Positions 26,900-36,862 of a DNA stretch of 64,000 nucleotides are shown here, piece by piece. The notes beneath the pieces were generated by a model. It had not been told where the DNA came from. It was given only the letters and a program-made list of their open reading frames with translations, and did not search any database. The stretch covers positions 62,001 through 126,000 of the forward strand of contig CATZZP010000001.1 in assembly GCA_958426775.1 (NCBI GenBank), read 5' to 3'. The number at the start of each line of letters is the position of its first letter. Within the stretch, counting starts at the first letter, position 1. This DNA is from an uncultured Bacillota bacterium. Its GTDB lineage: Bacteria; Bacillota; Clostridia; Lachnospirales; CAG-274. A program made the translations under genes and the position numbers.

Positions 26900-29305
26900 A
26901 TGGATTTACCAATGAGCTGGGTAAGGGAATATGTTGATTTTGATGCCGATACCCAAAGTTTTATGGATGATATTACACTGGCCGGACAAAAGGTTGAGTC
27001 GGTTACACATATGGCAGAGGAAATTACAGGTATAGTTACAGGTAAAATTCTTCAGATTGAAAAGCACCCTGATGCAGATAAGCTTGTTGTAACTAAGATA
27101 GATATAGGTCAGGGAGAGCCTTTACAGATTGTAACAGGTGCACCTAATGTAAACGTAGGTGATTATGTGCCTGTAGCACTTGTAGGTGCAACCGTTTACC
27201 ATGCAGGTCAGATGGAGAAAATTAAAAAGGGCAAGCTGAGAGGTGTTGAGTCAAACGGTATGCTTTGCTCAATAGAGGAGCTTGGCTTTACAAGAAACGA
27301 CTACCCCGAGGCACCTGAAAACGGTATTTATATCTTCGGCGAGCCTGTGGAGTTAGGTGCAGATGTTAAAAAGCTCCTTATGATGGAGGACGATGTTGTG
27401 GAGTTTGAAATTACCTCAAACCGTCCCGATTGCTTTAGTATCTTAGGTCTTGCAAGAGAAACTGCGGCAACCTACAGAAAGCCCTTAAAGTACCCTGAAA
27501 TTACTGTTAAGGAGCTTGGTGAGGGCAATACGGCAGATATGATTGATGTTGAAATCAAGAACCCGGAGCTTTGCCCACGCTATATTGCAAGGGTTGTAAA
27601 AAATGTTAAGGTTGAGCCATCTCCTTTATGGTTAAGACACAGACTTACAGCGGCAGGCGTAAGACCAATTAACAACATAGTAGATATTACAAACTATGTT
27701 ATGCTTGAATTAGGTCAGCCTATGCACGCTTTTGATATTGACACTATTGATGAAAGAAAGATTATTGTGCGTAACGCAAATGAGGGTGAGGTTATGACTA
27801 CCCTTGACGGTCAGGAAAGACACCTCGACCCCTCTATGCTTGTTATTTCTGACTGTAATAAGGCTGTTGCCGTTGCAGGTGTTATGGGTGGCGAAAACTC
27901 AAAGGTAAGCCCTGATGCTCATGCTATTTTGTTTGAGTCAGCTAACTTTAACGGTCCTAATGTAAGAATTACAGCTAAAAAGCTTGGCTTAAGAACAGAC
28001 GCATCTGCCAAGTACGAAAAGGGCCTTGACCCTAACCTTGCACTTGAGGCGGTAAACAGAGCCGTTCAGCTTGTAGAAATGCTGGGCTGCGGTGAGGTTT
28101 GCAAGGGTATGGTAGATTGTTACCCTAATAAGAGAGAAAAGTGGACGGTAAGCTATACAACAGAGGGCATTAACAAGCTCCTTGGCACAAGCCTTTCAGA
28201 GCAGGAAATGATAGATATATTCAAGCTTGTTGAGGTAGAGGCAGACGGTACAAAGGCTGTTATACCTACCTTCAGACCGGACCTTGAATCACAGGCTGAC
28301 CTTGCAGAGGAAATTGCAAGATTTTACGGCTATGATAAAATTGAAACTACTCTTGCTTCAGGTACTCCTACGGTAGGTAAAAAGACCAAAAAGCAGGTTG
28401 TTGAGGATAAGGTTATTGATGCTATGATTGCTATGGGTATAAGTGAGGGTAAAACCTTCTCCTTTGAAAGCCCTAAGGTGTTTGATAAGCTTAATATTTC
28501 ACAGGACAGTGACCTTAGAAATACCGTTAAAATTACCAATCCTTTAGGTGAGGACTTCAGTATAATGCGTACCCAGACCTTAAGCGGTATCCTTACCTCA
28601 CTTTCAACTAACTATAATAGAAGAAACTCTGATGCGGCATTATTTGAGCTTGGTAAGGTTTATATTCCTAAGTCATTACCTCTTACGGAATTACCTGATG
28701 AAAAGTCTATGCTTACTGTGGGTATGTACGGCTCTGAGGTGGATTTCTATGTAATAAAGGGTGTTTGTGAGGAGGTATTCTCTGTCCTTGGCATAGGGGA
28801 TAAGGTGGAATATTCACCTTCAAGCTCAATGCCTTTTATGCACCCGGGCAGACTTGCAACTATTTCCGTTGAGGGTCAGAACCTTGGCTTTGTAGGCGAG
28901 GTACACCCTGCGGTGGCTGATAACTATGACATAGGAACAAAGGTATATACAGCGGTAATTAATATGGATATACTTGCTGAAAAAGCTGACTTTGACAAGA
29001 GCTTTAAGCCATTGCCTAAGTTCCCTGCGGTACAGAGAGATATTGCTATGCTTGTGGCTGACAGCGTTATTGTTAAAGATATTGAAAGCATTATTAAGGA
29101 AAAGGGCGGTAAGCTCCTTGAAGGTGTACAGCTTTTTGACGTATACAAGGGCAAGCAGATTGCCGAGGGTTATAAGTCTGTTGCTTACAATATTTCCTTC
29201 AGAGCAAATGACAGAACCTTAACAGACGATGAAATCAATCCGCCTATGAAAAAGATTGTTGCAGAGCTTGAAAATAAGCTTGGTGCTCAGCTTAGAGATA
29301 AATAA
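26900..29305 (+). CDS. pheT: Phenylalanine-tRNA ligase beta subunit
   Basis: An 801-residue beta subunit of full length. Order: N-terminal tRNA-binding OB domain (about 40-150; GKILQIEKHPDADKLVV), the B3/B4 editing domain (about 205-380), B5 (about 400-470), a synthetase-like core, and a C-terminal anticodon-binding FDX-ACB domain (KPLPKFPAVQRDIAMLV). It edits mischarged Tyr-tRNA-Phe. Transcribed with pheS; a terminator follows at 29313. Confidence 0.98.
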   Translation: MDLPMSWVREYVDFDADTQSFMDDITLAGQKVESVTHMAEEITGIVTGKILQIEKHPDADKLVVTKIDIGQGEPLQIVTGAPNVNVGDYVPVALVGATVYHAGQMEKIKKGKLRGVESNGMLCSIEELGFTRNDYPEAPENGIYIFGEPVELGADVKKLLMMEDDVVEFEITSNRPDCFSILGLARETAATYRKPLKYPEITVKELGEGNTADMIDVEIKNPELCPRYIARVVKNVKVEPSPLWLRHRLTAAGVRPINNIVDITNYVMLELGQPMHAFDIDTIDERKIIVRNANEGEVMTTLDGQERHLDPSMLVISDCNKAVAVAGVMGGENSKVSPDAHAILFESANFNGPNVRITAKKLGLRTDASAKYEKGLDPNLALEAVNRAVQLVEMLGCGEVCKGMVDCYPNKREKWTVSYTTEGINKLLGTSLSEQEMIDIFKLVEVEADGTKAVIPTFRPDLESQADLAEEIARFYGYDKIETTLASGTPTVGKKTKKQVVEDKVIDAMIAMGISEGKTFSFESPKVFDKLNISQDSDLRNTVKITNPLGEDFSIMRTQTLSGILTSLSTNYNRRNSDAALFELGKVYIPKSLPLTELPDEKSMLTVGMYGSEVDFYVIKGVCEEVFSVLGIGDKVEYSPSSSMPFMHPGRLATISVEGQNLGFVGEVHPAVADNYDIGTKVYTAVINMDILAEKADFDKSFKPLPKFPAVQRDIAMLVADSVIVKDIESIIKEKGGKLLEGVQLFDVYKGKQIAEGYKSVAYNISFRANDRTLTDDEINPPMKKIVAELENKLGAQLRDK

Positions 29306-29312
29306 TTTATTT

Positions 29313-29344
29313 AAGCCGGCTATAATTACAAGTCGGCTTTTAAA
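29313..29344 (+). terminator. Terminator after pheT
   Basis: AAGCCG (29313-29318) pairs with CGGCTT (29334-29339) and T bases follow; a modest stem. Confidence 0.65.
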
Positions 29345-29388
29345 TTTACAGAATTTTGCATAAAACCTTACGCTTACTTGCATTTGTA

Positions 29389-29417
29389 TTGACGTCTTAC
29401 GGAGGTTGTGTTAAAAT
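29389..29417 (+). promoter_or_regulatory. Promoter of the RpiR-flavoprotein-aroH/cmk-ispH/rpsA run
   Basis: TTGACG (29389-29394), 17-bp spacer, TAAAAT (29412-29417). The next four genes are spaced 8-16 bp apart and probably form one unit. Confidence 0.7.
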
Positions 29418-29466
29418 ATTAAGAGCTTTGAATTTTTAAGGTTTAAACTAAGTCAGAGGTATTATT

Positions 29467-30354
29467 ATGGAAGAAATACAGGATTTACTTACTAATATAC
29501 AAAATAAAATGCCCGAGCTTAGCAAGGGTCAGAAGAGGATTGCAAAATTTCTTTTGGAGCATTATGATAAGGCGGTATACCTTACTGCCGCTAAGCTTGG
29601 AGAGATTGCAGGGGTAAGCGAGTCTACCGTAGTAAGGTTTGCTATAGAGCTGGGTTTTGACGGCTATCCTAAGCTACAGACGGCTATTGAAGAGGTGGTT
29701 AAAAACAAGCTTACTGCAAGCCAGCGTATGAGGGTGTCCTATGACAGAATTTCAAAAAACGATAAGCATATTTTAAATACTGTTCTTGAAAAGGATGCTG
29801 ACAGAATTTACTCAACTCTTAATGAAATAAATACAGAGGCCTTTGATGAGGCAGTCAAAAAGCTTATTGAGGCAGATACGGTTTATCTGGCAGGCGGAAG
29901 AAGTGCGGCACCTCTGTCCTCGTTTTTTTCTTTTTATCTTAACCTTATGCGACCTAATGTGGTAAATGTAGGCTTAGCAGGTGCAACGGAGCTTTTTGAA
30001 CAGATTTTCAGAATAGACAGAAATGACGTTTTTGTAGGTATAAGCTTTCCACGCTACAGCCAGAGAACAATCAAGGCTATGGAATATGCCTATACAAAGG
30101 GAGCAACTACTATTGCTCTTACAGATACAGATAAGTCACCTCTTGCAAGGTATGCAACCTACTGCCTTACGGCAAGGAGCGATATGGTCAGCTTTGTAGA
30201 CAGTCTTGTAGCACCTCTTAGTGTTATAAATGCTCTTCTTGTGGCTGTAAGTATAAACAAAAGAGAGGATTTGGACAGAAGCCTTGACAAGCTTGAAAAG
30301 CTGTGGAATGAATATCAGGTTTACACCTCACAGCCTACTAAAAGGTACCTTTAA
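29467..30354 (+). CDS. MurR/RpiR-family transcriptional regulator
   Basis: A 295-residue regulator. The N-terminal helix-turn-helix (AAKLGEIAGVSESTVVRFAIELGF) lies within about residues 1-77. A SIS sugar-phosphate-binding domain covers about 110-245 (DTVYLAGGRSAAPLSSF; VGISFPRYSQRTIKAMEYA). The family senses phosphosugars such as MurNAc-6-P or ribose-5-P. No sugar gene is adjacent; it leads a run of flavoprotein, AroH-Cmk and IspH-S1 genes. The ligand cannot be assigned. Confidence 0.92.
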   Translation: MEEIQDLLTNIQNKMPELSKGQKRIAKFLLEHYDKAVYLTAAKLGEIAGVSESTVVRFAIELGFDGYPKLQTAIEEVVKNKLTASQRMRVSYDRISKNDKHILNTVLEKDADRIYSTLNEINTEAFDEAVKKLIEADTVYLAGGRSAAPLSSFFSFYLNLMRPNVVNVGLAGATELFEQIFRIDRNDVFVGISFPRYSQRTIKAMEYAYTKGATTIALTDTDKSPLARYATYCLTARSDMVSFVDSLVAPLSVINALLVAVSINKREDLDRSLDKLEKLWNEYQVYTSQPTKRYL

Positions 30355-30369
30355 AACGGAGTTGATATT

Positions 30370-31590
30370 ATGAAAATCGTTGCGGTAATAGGCGGCGGTC
30401 CTGCAGGTATGATGGCGGCAGGTACAGCGGCAAAAAACGGTAACAGAGTTATTTTATTTGAAAAAAAGGATAGGGTAGGCAGAAAGCTTTTTATAACAGG
30501 CAAGGGTCGCTGTAATGTGACTAACGATACTGACGAAGAAGGGCTTATTGCCAATACCTATGGTAATCCCTATTTTTTATACAGTGCCTACTATGGCTTT
30601 AACTCACAGGCGACTATGGCATTTTTTGAGGAGCTGGGGGTTAAGCTTAAGGTAGAGCGTGGCAACAGGGTATTCCCAAAATCAGATAAATCAGGGGATA
30701 TAGTAAGAGCTATGGAACGCTTTATAAAAAATGAGGGCGTTGATTTAAGGCTTAATACAAAGGTAGACAGTATTATAGTAAAGGATAATAGGGTCTGCGG
30801 TGTTAAGGCAGGAGGTAAAATAATAAGCTGTGACAGCCTTATAATTGCTACAGGAGGTCTGTCCTATGCTGTTACAGGCTCTGACGGTGACGGGTTTCGC
30901 TTTGCAAGGTCTGTAGGACATAAGGTTACAAGCCTTTATCCCTCCCTTGTACCCCTTCTTACTAAGGAAAAGTGGGTACCCTCCCTTATGGGCTTAAGCC
31001 TTAAAAATGTAAGGCTTACGGTTAAAATTGAGGGCAAGGAGGTATATTCCGACTTTGGGGAAATGCTTTTTACCCACTATGGCATATCAGGTCCTCTGGT
31101 GCTTACCGCAAGCCGATATGTAACTGATAAAACTGATAAAAAGATTGAGGCTTTTATTGATTTAAAGCCTACTTTAAATGAAAAAGAGCTTGATAACAGG
31201 CTTTTAAGGGATTTTAATAAATATGTGAACAAGGATTTTAAAAATGCCCTTGATGATTTACTGCCCTTAAAGCTTATACCGGTTATTATTAAATTAAGCG
31301 GTATAGATGAAAATAAAAAGGTAAACAGTATTACTAAACAGGAACGATTAAGGCTTTTAAAGCTTTTAAAGGGCTTAAAGCTAACGGTAACAGGTACTTC
31401 GGGATATAATGAAGCGGTTGTTACCGCAGGAGGAATAGATGTAAACGAAATTGACCCCTCAACCATGGAGTCTAAATTAATAAAGGGACTTTTCTTTGCG
31501 GGAGAGGTTATAGATATAGACGCCTTTACAGGAGGCTTTAATTTACAGATTGCTTTTGCTACAGGTCACTTGGCAGGCAGTAACTGTTAA
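30370..31590 (+). CDS. NAD(P)/FAD-dependent oxidoreductase (HI0933/BaiN-like)
   Basis: A 406-residue flavoprotein. The FAD-binding Rossmann motif is at the start (VAVIGGGPAGMMAAGTAAKNG), followed by KKDRVGRKLFITGKGRCNVTN, which is diagnostic for this family. A C-terminal FAD motif reads GLFFAGEVIDIDAFTGGFNLQIAF. Family members include BaiN of bile-acid metabolism, but many clostridia carry a copy next to cmk/ispH and the housekeeping role is unknown. It ends 16 bp before the AroH-Cmk gene. Confidence 0.92.
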   Translation: MKIVAVIGGGPAGMMAAGTAAKNGNRVILFEKKDRVGRKLFITGKGRCNVTNDTDEEGLIANTYGNPYFLYSAYYGFNSQATMAFFEELGVKLKVERGNRVFPKSDKSGDIVRAMERFIKNEGVDLRLNTKVDSIIVKDNRVCGVKAGGKIISCDSLIIATGGLSYAVTGSDGDGFRFARSVGHKVTSLYPSLVPLLTKEKWVPSLMGLSLKNVRLTVKIEGKEVYSDFGEMLFTHYGISGPLVLTASRYVTDKTDKKIEAFIDLKPTLNEKELDNRLLRDFNKYVNKDFKNALDDLLPLKLIPVIIKLSGIDENKKVNSITKQERLRLLKLLKGLKLTVTGTSGYNEAVVTAGGIDVNEIDPSTMESKLIKGLFFAGEVIDIDAFTGGFNLQIAFATGHLAGSNC

Positions 31591-31606
31591 AAATCGGAGG
31601 TTTAAA

Positions 31607-32641
31607 ATGGCAACACGTTGTATAAGAGGTGCAATTACCGTAAATGAGGATACAAGACAAGAGGTACTTGCCAAAACAGAGCAGATGTTAAGGGAAATTA
31701 TTTCAGCTAACAGTCTTAGGCTTGAGGATATTTCTTCTATTATATTTACAGCTACAAACGATGTTAAGTCTGCTTATCCTGCTGTTGCGGCAAGGGGCTT
31801 AGGCATAGTTGATGCTTCTCTTATGTGTGTACAGGAAATGTATGTTGAGGGTAGCTTAAAAATGTGCATAAGGGCTATGGTATCTGTTGAAAGCGATAAG
31901 CCCCAGTCGGAAATGCAGCACATTTACTTAGAGGGTGCAAAGGTATTAAGACCTGACCTTGTAAAAAAAAACTCTAATATAGCTGTTGCAATAGACGGTC
32001 CGGCAGGCTCAGGCAAAAGTACGGTAGCAAAGCTTATTGCAAAGGAATACTCCTTTATATATGTAGATACAGGTGCTATGTACCGTACAGTAGGGCTTTA
32101 TTGCCTTGAAAATAACATAAACCCCGATAACGAGGCAGAGCTTGATGCAGTTATTGACAATATAAATATCAGCCTTAAAAACAGCGAGGGTATGCAGAGG
32201 ATTTTCCTTGATAACAGAGATGTAACCGAGGAAATAAGAACTCAGCAGGTTGCCTCCTATGCCTCAAAGGTAGCGGCAATTCCCTCTGTAAGGTCTGCTC
32301 TTGTAAAGCTGCAGAGGCAGATAGCCAAGGGGCATAGTGTTGTAATGGACGGCAGGGATATAGGCTCAAACGTGCTTACAGATGCACAGGTTAAAGTTTA
32401 TCTGGATGCCCATGTAAAAGAGCGTGCCTTAAGACGGGTAAATGAGCTTAAGGAAAAGGGTATTGAGGCTGATATAGATAAAATTGTATCAGAGGTTATT
32501 GCCAGAGATGAAAATGATAAAAACCGAAAATGTAATCCGTTGACAGTTGCAGAGGATGCAGTTATAATTGATACTACAGCTATGAGCATAGAACAGGTTA
32601 AAGGGGAAATCGGTAGGCTTATAGAAAAGGTAATAAAATAG
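31607..32641 (+). CDS. Fused AroH chorismate mutase - cytidylate kinase
   Basis: A 344-residue two-domain enzyme read from ATG 31607, seven bases after cggagg; an upstream start at 31550 inside the previous gene is rejected. Residues 1-118 are an AroH-type chorismate mutase with all active-site residues expected from the Bacillus enzyme: Arg7, Arg63, Cys74, Glu77, Arg89, Tyr107. Residues 124-344 are cytidylate kinase (P-loop GPAGSGKST 131-139; [16 protein letters not shown]). One would make prephenate, the other phosphorylates CMP/dCMP. There is no stop or frameshift between domains and the junction is about six residues (VKKNSN). The next gene is another fusion. Confidence 0.93.
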   Translation: MATRCIRGAITVNEDTRQEVLAKTEQMLREIISANSLRLEDISSIIFTATNDVKSAYPAVAARGLGIVDASLMCVQEMYVEGSLKMCIRAMVSVESDKPQSEMQHIYLEGAKVLRPDLVKKNSNIAVAIDGPAGSGKSTVAKLIAKEYSFIYVDTGAMYRTVGLYCLENNINPDNEAELDAVIDNINISLKNSEGMQRIFLDNRDVTEEIRTQQVASYASKVAAIPSVRSALVKLQRQIAKGHSVVMDGRDIGSNVLTDAQVKVYLDAHVKERALRRVNELKEKGIEADIDKIVSEVIARDENDKNRKCNPLTVAEDAVIIDTTAMSIEQVKGEIGRLIEKVIK

Positions 32642-32649
32642 GAGGATAT

Positions 32650-34623
32650 ATGGAGGTTATACTTGCTAAAAGTGCAGGCTTTTGCTTTGGTGTAAAAAAG
32701 GCTGTAGAATGTGCGTATGAAAAGACGGACAGCGGTAAAATATATACTTACGGTCCTATTATACACAACAAAAAGGTAACAGATGACTTGGAAAGCCATG
32801 GCGTAAGGGTGATAGAAAGCCTTGATGAAGCAACAGAGGGTGAGGTTATAATTCGTTCCCATGGTGTTCCGCCTCTTATTTATGAGGAGTTGGAACGAAA
32901 AAACATACCTTATACGGACTGTACCTGTCCTTTTGTAAAAAAAATTCACAAAATTGTAAAAAAAAGCTTTTATGATGAGCAAAGAAGTATTATAATAATA
33001 GGTAACGGTGTTCACCCTGAGGTTGTGGGAATTAACGGCTGGTGTAATAACACAGCGGTAATTATCAACTCTGTTGAGGAGGCAAAGGCGGTTGCCCCTA
33101 CTCTGGACAAGTCAAAAAAGTGGGCATTGGTTGTACAAACTACCTTTCAGATTGATGTATTTAACCAAATACTGGATATTTTAGGCAATGACTTTGCTGA
33201 CCTTGAGTTATATAACACCATTTGCAATGCCACCTCCGAAAGACAAAAGGAGGCAGTTGAAATTGCAAAAGCTGTTGACTATATGATAATTTTAGGGGAT
33301 AATAAAAGCTCAAACACCCGAAAATTGTTTGAAATCAGTAAAAAATATTGTAAAAATACATTTTTATGTGAAACAATTAAAGATTTACAGTTGAATATTT
33401 CTCAAAAAAATGTTAAAATTGGTATAACTGCCGGTGCGTCTACTCCATCGGTGATAATAAAGGAGGCTGTTAATGCTATGAGTGAAACAAACAAAGATTT
33501 TATGGAGATGGTTGATGCAACCATGAAACCCTTACATAGTGGTGAGGTAGTAGTGGGTAAGGTCATCAGCATAAGTGATACAGGAGTGGTAAATGTTGAC
33601 CTTGGCTATAAGTCAGACGGTACAATTGCCAGAGCCGAATTCTCCGAGGATCCCAATGTAAACCCTGCCGATGTGGTAAAACCCGGTGATGAAGTTAAGG
33701 TATACGTAATCAGAGTAAATGACGGTGAGGGTAACGTTCAGCTTTCAAAGAAGAAGGTTGACGCTGTTAAGGGCTACGATGAAATCGAGGCTGCTTATAA
33801 TGAAAAGAAAACCGTAACAGGTAAGGTGACTGAAACCGTTAAGGGCGGTCTTATGGCTCTTGTAAACGGTATTAAGGTGTTTGTGCCATCATCACAGATT
33901 TCTAACCGTTACGTTGAGGATTTAACAAGCTTTATCGGTAACGAGTATGAGTTTGAAATTCTTGAATATAGTACAGAAAAGGCAAGACCACGTGTGGTTG
34001 TAGGCCGTAAGGCTCTTGCTCAGAAGGAAATTGATGAAAAGAAGAAACAGGTATTTGACACTATCAACGTTGGCGACAAGATTAACGGTACAGTAAGCCG
34101 TATCGTTGAGTTTGGTGCTTTTGTTGACCTTGGCGGTGTTGACGGTCTTATCCATATTTCAGAAATGAGCTGGGGCAGAATTAAGAAGGTTACAGACGTT
34201 CTTAAGGAGGGTCAGGCTGTTACTGTTACAGTACTTGGCGTTGATCCTGAAAAGGGCAAGATTTCTCTTTCTCTTAAGGATGCTGATTCCGACCCATGGA
34301 AGGATGCAGAAACTAAGTATGCTAAGGGCAACCTTGTAACAGGTAAGGTTGTAAGAATGACAAGCTTCGGTGCATTCGTTGAGCTTGAAGAGGGTGTTGA
34401 CGGTCTTGTTCACATTTCTCAGATTTCCAACACACGTGTTGAAAAGCCGGAGGACGAGCTTTCAATCGGTCAGGAAATTACAGCTAAGGTAACAGAGCTT
34501 GACTTAGAGAATAAGAAAATCAGCCTTAGTATAAAGGAAACTCTCCCAAAGGAGGAGGCTCCTAAGGCGGAGGAAGCAGAGGCTGAAGAGGCTACAGAGC
34601 CAGAAGAGAATACAGAAGAATAA
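32650..34623 (+). CDS. ispH: IspH - ribosomal protein S1 fusion
   Basis: A 657-residue fusion. Residues 1-280 are 4-hydroxy-3-methylbut-2-enyl diphosphate reductase, the last step of the MEP isoprenoid pathway, with the three iron-sulfur ligands Cys12, Cys93 and Cys192. Residues 296-640 carry four S1 RNA-binding domains (starting [64 protein letters not shown]). An acidic Glu/Ala tail ends it. This fusion is known across Clostridia and usually sits after cmk, as here. A terminator follows. Confidence 0.95.
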   Translation: MEVILAKSAGFCFGVKKAVECAYEKTDSGKIYTYGPIIHNKKVTDDLESHGVRVIESLDEATEGEVIIRSHGVPPLIYEELERKNIPYTDCTCPFVKKIHKIVKKSFYDEQRSIIIIGNGVHPEVVGINGWCNNTAVIINSVEEAKAVAPTLDKSKKWALVVQTTFQIDVFNQILDILGNDFADLELYNTICNATSERQKEAVEIAKAVDYMIILGDNKSSNTRKLFEISKKYCKNTFLCETIKDLQLNISQKNVKIGITAGASTPSVIIKEAVNAMSETNKDFMEMVDATMKPLHSGEVVVGKVISISDTGVVNVDLGYKSDGTIARAEFSEDPNVNPADVVKPGDEVKVYVIRVNDGEGNVQLSKKKVDAVKGYDEIEAAYNEKKTVTGKVTETVKGGLMALVNGIKVFVPSSQISNRYVEDLTSFIGNEYEFEILEYSTEKARPRVVVGRKALAQKEIDEKKKQVFDTINVGDKINGTVSRIVEFGAFVDLGGVDGLIHISEMSWGRIKKVTDVLKEGQAVTVTVLGVDPEKGKISLSLKDADSDPWKDAETKYAKGNLVTGKVVRMTSFGAFVELEEGVDGLVHISQISNTRVEKPEDELSIGQEITAKVTELDLENKKISLSIKETLPKEEAPKAEEAEAEEATEPEENTEE

Positions 34624-34642
34624 TATTACCCTTAAACCAACG

Positions 34643-34675
34643 GACAGGCAACGCAAAGCCGTTGCCTGTCTTTTT
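34643..34675 (+). terminator. Terminator after ispH-rpsA
   Basis: GACAGGCAACG (34643-34653), 6-nt loop, CGTTGCCTGTC (34660-34670), five T. Confidence 0.93.
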
Positions 34676-34700
34676 AAATATTAATACGGAGGAATTAATT

Positions 34701-35873
34701 ATGAAGTTAAAAAGAGTTTTAGCATATGCTCTTGCAAGCGTTATGATGCTTTCTTTTGCAGGCTGTGCAGCTGACACAACCGAAAACGGCAGCACAGATA
34801 CACAGGGTACAGACACAGCAGCAACAGACAGTGCCGACAAGGTATTTAAGGTAGGCGGTATCGGACCCCTTACAGGTGATGCGGCAAGCTACGGCAATTC
34901 AGTTAAGAACGGTGCTCAGATTGCTATTGATGAAATTAACGAGGCAGGCGGTGTCGCAGGCTATAAGTTTGAGCTTCTTTTTGAGGATGACGAGTGTGAT
35001 GAAGAAAAGTCCATTAACGCTTACAACAAGCTTATGGATCAGGGAGTAAACGCAATTTTAGGCTGTGTTACAAGCGGCTGCTGTATAGCGGTTGTTGAGG
35101 AGGCACAGGCTGACGGTATTCTTCAGATTACACCAAGCGGTTCTGCACAGGATTGTACAAAGTATCCAAACAATTTCAGAATTTGCTTTACCGATCCTCT
35201 TCAGGGTCAGGTAATGGCACAGTATATTAAGGACCAGGGCTTTACAAAACCTGCTGTTATCTATAACGTAGGTGACGAGTACAGCAAGGGTATCCACGAT
35301 GCTTTCGTTGTTAAGGCTGAAGAGCTTGGTATGACTATTGCTGCTGATGAGTCTTTTAACACAGGTGATGTTGATTTTAAGGCACAGCTTACTAAGATTA
35401 AGTCCTCTGACGCAGATTGTCTTTTCTTACCTTTCTACTATACAGAGGTTGCTTATGTAACAGAGCAGGCTCCTACAGTAGGGGTTGATTTACCATACTT
35501 TGGTTGTGACGGTTGGGACGGCGTTATTAAGCAGCTTAACGGCGACACAACAAACATTGACGGTGCGACCTTCCTTACACCTTTCGTAGCTACCTCAGAG
35601 AAGGAAAATGTTAAGTCTTTCGTAGCTAAGTACGAGGAGCAGTTCGGTGCAACTCCTGACCAGTTCGCAGCAGACGGTTATGACGGTGTTTATGCTATGA
35701 AGGCAGCTCTTGAAAAGACAGCAGGCGATACATCTAACGAGGCTCTTATAGCAGCTATGACAGAGATTGAGGTTGACGGTCTTACAGGTCATATGACCTT
35801 TGATGAAAACGGCGAGCCACAGAAAGAGGCAGTTGTTGCAACTATCAAAGACGGTCAGTATATTGCTGAATAA
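34701..35873 (+). CDS. livJ: Branched-chain amino-acid ABC transporter substrate-binding lipoprotein
   Basis: A 390-residue periplasmic-binding-type lipoprotein. ATG 34701 is chosen after cggagg; an upstream frame start at 34662 lies in the terminator. The signal peptide ends in lipobox FAGC (Cys22), then a Thr/Asp-rich tether. The Peripla_BP_6 fold follows (KVGGIGPLTGDAASYGNSV; DECDEEKSINAYNKLMDQGV; FGCDGWDGVIKQ). It captures Leu/Ile/Val or related ligands for LivHMGF, encoded directly downstream. A strong stem lies between livJ and livH. Confidence 0.95.
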   Translation: MKLKRVLAYALASVMMLSFAGCAADTTENGSTDTQGTDTAATDSADKVFKVGGIGPLTGDAASYGNSVKNGAQIAIDEINEAGGVAGYKFELLFEDDECDEEKSINAYNKLMDQGVNAILGCVTSGCCIAVVEEAQADGILQITPSGSAQDCTKYPNNFRICFTDPLQGQVMAQYIKDQGFTKPAVIYNVGDEYSKGIHDAFVVKAEELGMTIAADESFNTGDVDFKAQLTKIKSSDADCLFLPFYYTEVAYVTEQAPTVGVDLPYFGCDGWDGVIKQLNGDTTNIDGATFLTPFVATSEKENVKSFVAKYEEQFGATPDQFAADGYDGVYAMKAALEKTAGDTSNEALIAAMTEIEVDGLTGHMTFDENGEPQKEAVVATIKDGQYIAE

Positions 35874-35896
35874 TAAATTTTAACAGGTTAGTTTTG

Positions 35897-35929
35897 CTAA
35901 AGCATTGGGGAAGCTCCTCAATGCTTTAG
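35897..35929 (+). promoter_or_regulatory. livJ-livH intercistronic hairpin
   Basis: CTAAAGCATTGGGG (35897-35910) pairs over 14 bp with CCTCAATGCTTTAG (35916-35929), loop 5 nt, with no T run after it. Such stems usually protect the livJ mRNA end and lower expression of the membrane genes relative to the binding protein. Confidence 0.75.
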
Positions 35930-35975
35930 TAGGTTAAAGACGAAAAAAATTAAACTACTATTTGGAGTTGGATTT

Positions 35976-36851
35976 ATGGTACTTATTGAACAATTCATAA
36001 ACGGTCTTAATCTAGGCAGTATATATGCTCTTATGGCTCTTGGCTATACAATGGTTTACGGTATAGCTAAAATGCTTAATTTTGCACATGGTGATATTAT
36101 TATGGTAGGTGCTTATGCTCTTTCCGTAGCAACTACTAATTTAGGGCTTCCGCCGATTATGTCTATACTGCTTAGTATGGTGGTTTGTACTGTTTTGGGT
36201 GTTTCTATTGAAAAAATTGCCTATAAGCCCCTTAGAGGAGCATCTCCTCTTACAGTGCTTATTACAGCTATAGGCGTAAGCTATCTTTTACAAAGTGTTG
36301 CCCTTTTGATATTTGGCTCAAACTCACGTAAGGTTGAGTCTGTAATTAATATGGAGGCAGTGAAAATAGGCGGTATTGTGCTTACAGGCGAGTCTGTAGT
36401 TACACTTACCGTTACCTTTATTATAATGTTCTGCCTTATGCTTTTTATTAACAGAACTAAAATGGGTAAGGCTATGCTTGCGGTTTCTGAGGACAGAGGT
36501 GCGGCAGAGCTTATGGGTATTAATGTAAATAATACTATTTCAATTACCTTTGCAATAGGCTCATTCTTAGCGGCTGTTGCAGGTGCTCTTTTTGTAAGCT
36601 CATATGGCTTTGTGGACCCTTATACAGGCTCCTTACCGGGTATTAAGGCATTCGTTGCCGCTGTTTTAGGCGGTATCGGCAGTATCCCCGGTGCTATGCT
36701 TGGCGGTATTCTCCTTGGCATAATCGAAAGTATGTCAAAGGCTTACATATCAACAGAGCTTTCTGATGCCGTTGTATTCGGCGTACTGGTGCTGGTGCTT
36801 TTAGTTAAACCTACCGGCTTACTTGGTAAGCAGAAAATTACAAAGGTCTGA
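35976..36851 (+). CDS. livH: Branched-chain amino-acid ABC transporter permease LivH
   Basis: A 291-residue permease with about eight spans. The opening NGLNLGSIYALMALGYTMVYG and MLNFAHGDIIMVGAY are family hallmarks. The EAA-like cytoplasmic loop is near AELMGINVNNTISITFAIG. It pairs with LivM to form the membrane channel. It stands 11 bp before livM in the liv operon, and start ATG 35976 follows ttggagttgg. Confidence 0.95.
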   Translation: MVLIEQFINGLNLGSIYALMALGYTMVYGIAKMLNFAHGDIIMVGAYALSVATTNLGLPPIMSILLSMVVCTVLGVSIEKIAYKPLRGASPLTVLITAIGVSYLLQSVALLIFGSNSRKVESVINMEAVKIGGIVLTGESVVTLTVTFIIMFCLMLFINRTKMGKAMLAVSEDRGAAELMGINVNNTISITFAIGSFLAAVAGALFVSSYGFVDPYTGSLPGIKAFVAAVLGGIGSIPGAMLGGILLGIIESMSKAYISTELSDAVVFGVLVLVLLVKPTGLLGKQKITKV

Positions 36852-36862
36852 GAGGTGCTGAT

